Assembly: GCA_938002815.1 (NCBI GenBank)
Contig: CALKZT010000037.1
Span: forward strand, 1 to 42,768
Length of the DNA: 42,768 nt
Direction: 5' to 3'
Source of the DNA: an uncultured bacterium
GTDB lineage: Bacteria > Desulfobacterota > DSM-4660 > Desulfatiglandales > CALKZT01
Under the pieces are notes generated by a model, which worked only from the letters and a program-made list of their open reading frames with translations, ran no database searches and had not been told where the DNA came from. The position numbers and the translations under genes were made by a program. Each line of letters opens with the position of its first letter. Positions within the stretch are counted from its first letter, which is position 1. Shown piece by piece: positions 1-7,701 of the stretch.

Positions 1-327
1 AAGATGGAAAAGGGGGTCTTGGAACTCCTGATGGCCTATCCCTGGCCTGGGAATGTGAGGGAACTGGAAAATACCCTTGTGGAGGCAATGGTAAGGGCAA
101 GGGGGGGTATGATTACCAAAGACACAGTAAGGGGCCTTCTTGGCCAGCAGAGGGAACACACGGCTGACAAAAGGGGGTTGTCTAAACTGGAACTCGTGGA
201 AAGGGAGCACATACTCGAGATATTAAACAGTGTCTCCTTTAACAGGAAAAAGGCCTCTGAAATCTTGGGTATCTCCCTGCCCACCCTGAGAAGCAAGATA
301 AAGAAGTACGGGATAAAGGGCCCTTGA
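1..327 (+). CDS. Sigma-54-dependent response regulator (NtrC family), C-terminal part, truncated by window start
   Basis: AYPWPGNVRELENTL (end of AAA+ domain) followed by a Fis-type HTH (NRKKASEILGISLPTLRSKIKKYGI); open to the left edge. Confidence 0.85.
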   Translation, partial: KMEKGVLELLMAYPWPGNVRELENTLVEAMVRARGGMITKDTVRGLLGQQREHTADKRGLSKLELVEREHILEILNSVSFNRKKASEILGISLPTLRSKIKKYGIKGP

Positions 328-3086
328 TCCCGTTACTCTTCTCATATCTATCAGCAGTCTCTGGGATATTATCCCTTATCCTGGGCATCTACATCTTGTG
401 GCAAAATCCATCGGCAAGGTTGAATAAGATCCATCTTTTCTTATCCCTTTCACTATTTTTGTGGGCCTTTCCCTATTCCTTTGTCTATTCTGCACATACC
501 AAGGAGATGGCATGGCTTTGGTATAAGATCTCAGGCCTTGGATGGTGCACCTTCATGGGTGTTGGGATGCTCTTCCTTTTGGAACTTTCAGGGCATAGAC
601 CTTTGCCCTCTTTGCTCCTCTATCCCTTTGCATATCTACCCCCCGCACTATTTCTCTACAGGTTATTCTTTAAGACCCTCCTGGTGCAGGATTTCACTTT
701 AGGCCCCCTTGGCTGGGTAGAGGTTAAGACAGAAGACCTGATCTGGCTTATAATATTTTGGGCCTATACCTTAACCTCCCTTTCCTTAGGCTTCTCTTCG
801 TTGATCAAAAAGGCCAGATCTTCTTCCTCAAGAAGGGAAAGGCTTAGAACCACATTCATCATAAAGGCTGGTATACTGACAACAATATTAGGGCTAATCA
901 CAAACATGATACTCCCTTTAATCGGAAGAGGGCCTGTCCCTGCCCTTGCACCCATTTTTTTAATAATCTTTTCAGCCGCCACATTTACTGCCGTTGTAAG
1001 ATACAGAATCATGGTAATTGACCCTGTAATTACTGCCGATAAGGTACTGGATTTGATAAATGATATGGTAATACTCTTAGATAATGAGCACAATATCAAA
1101 TCATTGAATAAAAGTGTCTGCAAGACTTTTGGACTCAAGAAGGATGAACCTTTAAATCAGAAAATTTTTTCTGTTTTCCCAAATATAAAGGAGTTTTTGT
1201 GTAACAACAAAAAAAATGATCATCAGATTGAAACATATCTTTGGACAGAAAGATCTGAACAAATTTATGTTCTTTTAAGAGTACTTCCAATCAAAGACCA
1301 ATTTGGAGACAAAATTGGAACCCTTTTGGTAATTAGTGACCTAAGGAATGTTCAGAACCTAATGAATGAAATTGAGGAACACAAAAGAACTCAAGCGCAA
1401 TTGCTGGACTTGCAAAAAACTCTTGAACTAAGGGTTGAAGAAAGAACCAAAAGACTAGTTGACTTGAATAGAAAACTATTGCTGGAATCCCAAGAGAAAG
1501 AAAGGTTATACGATAAGCTCCTCAAAAAGGAGGAAATCTTCAGGAGAGTGATAGAGTTCTACCCTGATCCAGCCGCCATTATAGATATGAGAGGGGAGGT
1601 CCTCTATTTAAACCAGTCCTTTGCAGGCCTTTTAGAGATACTGAAAGACCAGCCCATCTTCAAATTTAAATCTCTCCAAAGTTTTAAAGGAATACACACA
1701 GAAGAAATGGAGATAGGGCAAAGGTTCATGCATACCACTGTCTTTCCCATCTCAGGGGAGGAAGAAGGCTTTGCCATTATCCTAAAGGACGTCACTGAAC
1801 TCAAAATGAGGGAGATAGAACTAAAAAAGGCCTATGAGCGCTACCATAGGATACTGGAAGAGATCACTGATGGCTACTATGAAACCGACCTTAAGGGGAG
1901 GTTTACCTTTTTTAATCCCTCCTGGGCCAGAATCCTGGGGGTCTTACCAGAGAAGCTCAAAGGCGCAAGCTACAAAAATTTTATACCCCAAGAATTGCAT
2001 AAGGATGTGTTTTTCACATTCAATAGGGTATACGAGACCAAGATCCGCATTGGATCCTATAAGCTTACACACCTAACACCTGGTGGTCTTCGGGAGTTGG
2101 AATTATCTATATCCCCCGTTTTGGATAAGGAAGGAAATGTGGTGGGTTTTAGGGGTATAGGAAGGGACATAACTGAAAAGGTGGAGGGAGAAAGGTTATT
2201 GAAAGAGAGCGAAGAGAAGTTTAGGAGGCTCTTTGAGACCATAAATCATCCCATATTCTTGATGGAAAGAGAAAGTATTCTGGACTGTAATCCGGCCTCT
2301 GAAGTGGTCTTTAAGACAGAGAGGGCCAATATAATAGGTAAAACCCCCTTTGATTTCTCCCCTGAATATCAACCAGATGGCGAAAGCTCCTCAGAAAAAG
2401 GGAAACATTATATAATACTGGCCATGCAAGGGGAGAGGATCTCCTTTGAGTGGAAGCATATGAGAGCAGACAAAACCCTCTTTGATGCCCATGTGACCCT
2501 CGATAGGCTAATTATAGGTGGAAAAATCTATTTATTTGCCTTTGTGTACGATCTCACAGAGAGAAAGTTGTTAGAAGAGCGCCTTAGGATGAGCTCCATA
2601 ACAGATGAGCTAACCGCTTTGTACAACAGAAGGGGATTTTTTGAAATGGGAGAAAGGATGCTAAGAACAGCCTCCAGACTTAAAAAAGGTATATTCTTGA
2701 CCTTTGCAGATTTAAATGGCCTTAAGATAATAAACGACACTTATGGCCATCAGGCAGGTGACATTGCGATAAAAGAATTTGGATCATTATTGAAGTCTAT
2801 ACACAGGGAAACTGATGTGGTTGCCCGCATAGGCGGGGATGAATTTGTGGTACTCGCCATGGAAAGCGATGAAAGAGTGGATAGTGAATCCATCTTAAAA
2901 AGGGTTAAAGATGAGTTACAAAAATATAATGCCCAAAAGAAGCTAAAGTTTGAGCTCACAGCAAGCATAGGTATAACCAGGTGGGAGCCAGGTTCTGATA
3001 TTAGCATGGAAGATCTTATTGCCGAAGCAGATAGACTCATGTATATGGATAAGGCAAAAAAATTTAAAACTAATACTTCAAAGTGA
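324..3086 (+). CDS. Membrane PAS-GGDEF protein, probable diguanylate cyclase with 7TM N-terminus
   Basis: Hydrophobic 7TM-like N-terminus, several PAS-like segments, ARIGGDEFVVL preceded five residues upstream by RETD (I-site RxxD); TTG start overlaps upstream TGA. Confidence 0.88.
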   Translation: MIPLLFSYLSAVSGILSLILGIYILWQNPSARLNKIHLFLSLSLFLWAFPYSFVYSAHTKEMAWLWYKISGLGWCTFMGVGMLFLLELSGHRPLPSLLLYPFAYLPPALFLYRLFFKTLLVQDFTLGPLGWVEVKTEDLIWLIIFWAYTLTSLSLGFSSLIKKARSSSSRRERLRTTFIIKAGILTTILGLITNMILPLIGRGPVPALAPIFLIIFSAATFTAVVRYRIMVIDPVITADKVLDLINDMVILLDNEHNIKSLNKSVCKTFGLKKDEPLNQKIFSVFPNIKEFLCNNKKNDHQIETYLWTERSEQIYVLLRVLPIKDQFGDKIGTLLVISDLRNVQNLMNEIEEHKRTQAQLLDLQKTLELRVEERTKRLVDLNRKLLLESQEKERLYDKLLKKEEIFRRVIEFYPDPAAIIDMRGEVLYLNQSFAGLLEILKDQPIFKFKSLQSFKGIHTEEMEIGQRFMHTTVFPISGEEEGFAIILKDVTELKMREIELKKAYERYHRILEEITDGYYETDLKGRFTFFNPSWARILGVLPEKLKGASYKNFIPQELHKDVFFTFNRVYETKIRIGSYKLTHLTPGGLRELELSISPVLDKEGNVVGFRGIGRDITEKVEGERLLKESEEKFRRLFETINHPIFLMERESILDCNPASEVVFKTERANIIGKTPFDFSPEYQPDGESSSEKGKHYIILAMQGERISFEWKHMRADKTLFDAHVTLDRLIIGGKIYLFAFVYDLTERKLLEERLRMSSITDELTALYNRRGFFEMGERMLRTASRLKKGIFLTFADLNGLKIINDTYGHQAGDIAIKEFGSLLKSIHRETDVVARIGGDEFVVLAMESDERVDSESILKRVKDELQKYNAQKKLKFELTASIGITRWEPGSDISMEDLIAEADRLMYMDKAKKFKTNTSK

Positions 3087-4276
3087 TACTCACACCCAAA
3101 TCAGAGCTACAAGATAGAATCACAAAGCTAATGAACCTCATGGCCAAGGAGGGGATAGAATCCTCTCTTATAGTTCATAGGCCAGATCTATTTTACCTTA
3201 CAGGGACTGCCCAGAGGGGGTATCTCTTTTTGTCTTTAGAAAGGCCCCCCCTTCTCTTGATCCGAAGCTTCATAGGGAGGGCAAAAGAGGAATCTTCCTT
3301 GGATAACATAGTGGAGCTCCCGTCCACAAAAAGATTGCCAGAGATCATCAAGGAGTACTTAGGCAGAGGGCCCACTAAATTGGGCCTTGAATTAGATGTA
3401 ATGCCTTACAAGGACTTTTGTTTTTTCCGAGACCTATTTGAGGGTGTAGAGATATTAGACGTCTCACCCTTGATACTGGAAATAAGAAAGGTGAAGTCCA
3501 CCTGGGAGATAGCACGCATGAAGGAAGTGGCTCATCTCTCCCGCATGACCTTTGAGTACATAATAAAGAACATACGGCCCAATATAAGCGAGGTGGGGTT
3601 TGCAGGTGAATTTGAAGCCTTTGCCAGGAGACATGGCCATGCTGGAAAATTACGGGTCCGGGATTGGCTCACAGAGGGCTATACCTTCCACATACTCAGT
3701 GGTCATGCCACAGGCATGGTTGGGGTCCTGGATTCTCCCATGAGTGGTATTGGAACCTCACCTGCCTTTCCCTGTGGTGCAAGCCTAAAGGAGCTTAGAC
3801 CCTTTGAACCCATTATGATAGATCTAAACCTCATGTTGAATGGCTATCACTTTGACGAGACAAGGATGTTTGCCCTAAAAGGGATGCCAGAGGGGGCAAT
3901 GAGGCTATCCATGGCAGCCATTGATATCCAGGAGGAGGTCCTTTCCATAGCCAAGGTGGGGATCCCCATCTCAGAGCTTTATCAAAAGGCCTGGGAGGTG
4001 GCCAAAAGGCTCAAGGTGGAAGAGGAGTTTTTGGGCCTTCCCGGATATAAGACCAGATACATAGGGCATGGCATAGGGGTAGAGTTGGTTGAGCCTCCTA
4101 TCCTATCAGAGAATTCCAATGAGCTCCTCTTGGAGGGAATGGTATTTGCCCTGGAACCCAAACTGGTATCCCAAAAGGGCTTTGGGGCAGGTGTAGAGAG
4201 TATCTTTCTGGTAAGGGAAAATGGAGCAGAGGTCCTTAGCGAGACCCCTTCCCAGGTGTTTGTAATAGATATTTAG
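3083..4276 (+). CDS. M24-family Xaa-Pro aminopeptidase/dipeptidase
   Basis: M24 fold residues (PIMIDLNLMLNGYHFDETRMF, GHGIGVELVEPP, FALEPKLV); GTG start overlaps preceding TGA (GTGA). Confidence 0.85.
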   Translation: MILTPKSELQDRITKLMNLMAKEGIESSLIVHRPDLFYLTGTAQRGYLFLSLERPPLLLIRSFIGRAKEESSLDNIVELPSTKRLPEIIKEYLGRGPTKLGLELDVMPYKDFCFFRDLFEGVEILDVSPLILEIRKVKSTWEIARMKEVAHLSRMTFEYIIKNIRPNISEVGFAGEFEAFARRHGHAGKLRVRDWLTEGYTFHILSGHATGMVGVLDSPMSGIGTSPAFPCGASLKELRPFEPIMIDLNLMLNGYHFDETRMFALKGMPEGAMRLSMAAIDIQEEVLSIAKVGIPISELYQKAWEVAKRLKVEEEFLGLPGYKTRYIGHGIGVELVEPPILSENSNELLLEGMVFALEPKLVSQKGFGAGVESIFLVRENGAEVLSETPSQVFVIDI

Positions 4277-5657
4277 ACCTCCACCTCTCAAATTCTTTGC
4301 TGGGTTTCATAAGCATCTCCTGCTCTTGTTTATTGAGCTTTCTGTGAGGGCTCAAGACCCCATCCACCCTTGTAAGGACCGTATCGAAGCTCAGTTCCTC
4401 CTCTATGCCCTCTCCGGAGGCCATTCGATTCCCGTGGCAAGAATAACAAACCCTTCCCCTCTGGACATTATGGGGCGTATAGGGCAAGAAACCCCAGCCC
4501 TTTTCCCCTGAGCTCTTCCTCTGAGGTACGTAGCTATCCAAAACCACCCTCCCCTCAGAGTCTATATACGAGATAAGGTACTGGTATTTGGGTCTGAGGG
4601 GTCTTATGAACCCTTGCTGATCCACACCCAACGGGATCCAATCCCAACGTCTGAACCGATAACCCATTCTCCACTCTGCCCTGCCATCGGATAGCTCTTT
4701 AGCCATGACACTTAGGCCAAAATCCCCAAACACCCACTGGGAATGACATGCGGTGCAGTGCAATCTCTTGTGTTTTGGGATTATGTGGGGAAGACTATCC
4801 AGGTTTTTGTGGCAGTCATTGCACCTTACCTTTGAGTCTTGGAGGGCATAACTATAACTCCTCCCATCCCCCATCACATCTGATTTCTTGTGACAGTCAG
4901 TACACCTCATCCCCCTCTCGTGGTGTACATCCTCCCTTAGCCTATGATAGTCCCTATACTTATCCCCTCTAAACTCAGAGAGCTCAAAAGAGGCGGTGGT
5001 ATCCCTCTCAAAGAGGCCTAAATAATCCGAACCCACATGGTTTTTCCTGTGGCATGAAAGGCAGCTTCTATCTTCAATGGGCCTTTTGAACCTATGCCCT
5101 CTGGCCCTTACCTTTTTTGAAGACCTAAGCCCTTTATCACCTCCCTCATACCTTCCCTCCTCTCCGTACTCCATATGACAGGCGGCACACCCTGTGGACC
5201 TATAAAACCCCTTTTCATTGGACCCCTTAGAGATATGGCAGCCTGTGCAATTATCTTCCAAAAAACGTCTACCTAAGCCCCCCAAGATGAGATCCTCTCC
5301 CTCACTTTGGCCGCCCCAGAGAGAAAGGCTCTGGTAAATTATCCCATCTAAAGTGAAATGAAGGGATTTTTTAAGATTTCCGATTTCGGTTTGATGGCAT
5401 CTCCCGCAGGCCACATCCCAATAATTGGGATCAGAGGGGTTCTTGACCACATTTAAGTGTATCCCCCCTTTATCACCTCCTCTGTTTAGAGGAAAATGGC
5501 AGTAGATACATTCAAATCTGTGATTTTCGTCCATCTCCTCTATTCCAGAATGGCAATGGATACACTCCTTACCCCTATCCTTGGCAGTACCAATTTTGCC
5601 CATAAGGAGCCAGGCCAAAAAAGGGATACAAACCAGGACATAGATCACCTTCTGCAT
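4236..5657 (-). CDS. Multiheme c-type cytochrome, 10 CXXCH motifs
   Basis: CXXCH counted in translation: CIHCH, CIYCH, CGRCH, CTGCH, CAACH, CLSCH, CTDCH, CNDCH, CTACH, CYSCH; N-terminal export signal. Confidence 0.92.
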   Translation of the reverse strand: MQKVIYVLVCIPFLAWLLMGKIGTAKDRGKECIHCHSGIEEMDENHRFECIYCHFPLNRGGDKGGIHLNVVKNPSDPNYWDVACGRCHQTEIGNLKKSLHFTLDGIIYQSLSLWGGQSEGEDLILGGLGRRFLEDNCTGCHISKGSNEKGFYRSTGCAACHMEYGEEGRYEGGDKGLRSSKKVRARGHRFKRPIEDRSCLSCHRKNHVGSDYLGLFERDTTASFELSEFRGDKYRDYHRLREDVHHERGMRCTDCHKKSDVMGDGRSYSYALQDSKVRCNDCHKNLDSLPHIIPKHKRLHCTACHSQWVFGDFGLSVMAKELSDGRAEWRMGYRFRRWDWIPLGVDQQGFIRPLRPKYQYLISYIDSEGRVVLDSYVPQRKSSGEKGWGFLPYTPHNVQRGRVCYSCHGNRMASGEGIEEELSFDTVLTRVDGVLSPHRKLNKQEQEMLMKPSKEFERWRSKYLLQTPGKGSR

Positions 5658-7360
5658 GGCAACTCAGTATCCCAGAGGAATCTATTGTAGCTTTGGGAAA
5701 AGTCCCCATATATCTTGTCAGCATAGTCTCCATGACAGCCTATACACTCTCCAACCCTCAATATCCTTTGGATATCCGCCATTTCAAAGCTCTTTACATC
5801 TATCCCCTCCTTTCCGGTCAAAAGGTCCATTCCTGGATAGAGGTAAGATAGTCCATAGGTCTTGGGGTCGCCATGGCACTCAAAGCAGGTTCTGGATCTT
5901 TTTTGTGTTGTGTGGGGATCAAAGGAGGCAAGCCCAAAGTAGTCGTGCCGCGACCTTGAACCTTCCACTCCATCATAGAAAGATACATAGTGTGCCGATA
6001 TGGGATAGACCTTCCCATCCCTTAGCCCCAAAGGAGGAGATTCAAAGCGCATAAAGTCCCTCCTCTCAAACCACTGGGGCATGGACCCTTCCTTTCTGAT
6101 CCAGTCCCATTGAAGCCCTTCCCTCTGGGCTATGTGGCAACCATAACACTGGGGCATCCACTGGCTATGGCAGGCTAAACAAGAGAGTCTCTCGTGGCCC
6201 CTCAGATGATGATAGGGCTCTTTTTTGATAGAACTTATCTCAAAAGGCTGGCCATCAGACTTTCTAAAGAGAAAAAGGCCCTTTTGTGTGGAAACCACAT
6301 TATAGAGGGGATACCCTTTAGGGCTGTACCTGATGATCTCCCCCTCTTTGACCTGGAGCTTGCCGTTTAGGGAGACAAGTTTTAGCCCCAGATCCCCTAT
6401 GGGCCCCTCTTTTGGGCCATCTTCCCAATGGTTTTGAGCATGGCAGCTAAGGCAGCTGGTATCCACTTGCTCCTTTAGGAGCCCGTACCTCTTACCATCT
6501 CCCATCACTTCCTGGCCGTTGTGGCAGTCTATACAGTCCAGACCCGATTTTCTGTGGTGGATATCTGGCAGAAGTTCCAGATAATACCTCTTTCCAGGAA
6601 GCCTTCTCGAAGAAAACCCATCCCCCTCATAGGGAGTTCCATAACCCTCTGACTCATACTGTCCTCTGTAGGATAGCCCGATCCTCGCAGACCTGTTGTG
6701 GCACCTGATACAATTTAGAGAGGGTATCCTAGTGGTAATCTCCCTATGATTATACGGAGCCTTGACCCCGAATCCTTCCCCTTTGCCTATTTTTCCCTCC
6801 CTTTCTCTTATCACATGGCAGGCACTGCATCCCCCACCTCTCTCCCCTATCTCCCCAACCACATCCCCAAATTCCTTGTGGAGATGGCAGCTTCCGCACA
6901 TCTTTCTAAAATAGTCCAAAAAAGGGGGCTCCTCCCTCTGCCTCTGAAAGGAGGACTCCACAGTCCTTGGCCAAAAGGATCCCTCAAATCCCATCCTTTC
7001 CCACACAATCCGCATCCTATGGAGTATCCCTGCATTAGTGGCCATAATCGAATTCTCCACCCTCTGGACCTGTTCAGGATGACATCCCCCCCTTCCACAT
7101 GTCTCTTTTGCAAAGGCAAGCTCACCGGGATTCCTTACAATACCCATATGGGCCGCCTCCTTCTGGAGGGCATATGGGTTACCCAGATGGCATAGGGAAC
7201 AACCCATGGCATCAAAGGGATGATTTTTGTCAGTTGAGATGGCAAATTGGTGGCATGAGTAGCAACTGTCCTTTTTGGGAGGATAGGTGGGCCTTTGGAC
7301 TTCCAAGTATATGCTGATTATGAGAACTAAGATGAGGAATATGGGGCCTAGGCCCTTCAT
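5645..7360 (-). CDS. Multiheme c-type cytochrome, 11 CXXCH plus one CX4CH motif
   Basis: CYSCH, CSLCH, CGRGGCH (CX4CH), CGSCH, CSACH, CIRCH, CIDCH, CLSCH, CLACH, CYGCH, CFECH, CIGCH; N-terminal hydrophobic signal/anchor. Confidence 0.92.
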   Translation of the reverse strand: MKGLGPIFLILVLIISIYLEVQRPTYPPKKDSCYSCHQFAISTDKNHPFDAMGCSLCHLGNPYALQKEAAHMGIVRNPGELAFAKETCGRGGCHPEQVQRVENSIMATNAGILHRMRIVWERMGFEGSFWPRTVESSFQRQREEPPFLDYFRKMCGSCHLHKEFGDVVGEIGERGGGCSACHVIREREGKIGKGEGFGVKAPYNHREITTRIPSLNCIRCHNRSARIGLSYRGQYESEGYGTPYEGDGFSSRRLPGKRYYLELLPDIHHRKSGLDCIDCHNGQEVMGDGKRYGLLKEQVDTSCLSCHAQNHWEDGPKEGPIGDLGLKLVSLNGKLQVKEGEIIRYSPKGYPLYNVVSTQKGLFLFRKSDGQPFEISSIKKEPYHHLRGHERLSCLACHSQWMPQCYGCHIAQREGLQWDWIRKEGSMPQWFERRDFMRFESPPLGLRDGKVYPISAHYVSFYDGVEGSRSRHDYFGLASFDPHTTQKRSRTCFECHGDPKTYGLSYLYPGMDLLTGKEGIDVKSFEMADIQRILRVGECIGCHGDYADKIYGDFSQSYNRFLWDTELPCRR

Positions 7361-7367
7361 AAGTCTA

Positions 7368-7697
7368 TTAGGATAGGGCCTTTAGGACCTTCGTCAGCTC
7401 CTCTTTTAGTTCCTCTATCAGAGCCTTCACATCCACATCTTCCTTCCCTTTTGTCCTAAGCCTTTTTTTTGCCCCTTCTATGGTAAGCTTTTCCTCGTAG
7501 AGGAGCCTTCTTATGGTTATGAGGAGCTCCAAGTCCTTTCTCTGGTAAGTCCTCTGCTTGCTATCGGCCCTCCTGGGCCTGAGCTGAGGGAACTCTGACT
7601 CCCAGTATCTGAGCACATAGGCGGGTACACCCACGATCTTACTTGCCTCACCGATTCTAAAGAACTTCTTGTTGGAAGGAATCTCCATCTCCCACAA
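7368..7697 (-). CDS. MerR-family transcriptional regulator
   Basis: FRIGEASKIVGVPAYVLRYWESEFPQLRPRR typical MerR HTH; lies just after pheT. Confidence 0.9.
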   Translation of the reverse strand: MWEMEIPSNKKFFRIGEASKIVGVPAYVLRYWESEFPQLRPRRADSKQRTYQRKDLELLITIRRLLYEEKLTIEGAKKRLRTKGKEDVDVKALIEELKEELTKVLKALS

Positions 7698-7701
7698 AAT
7701 A

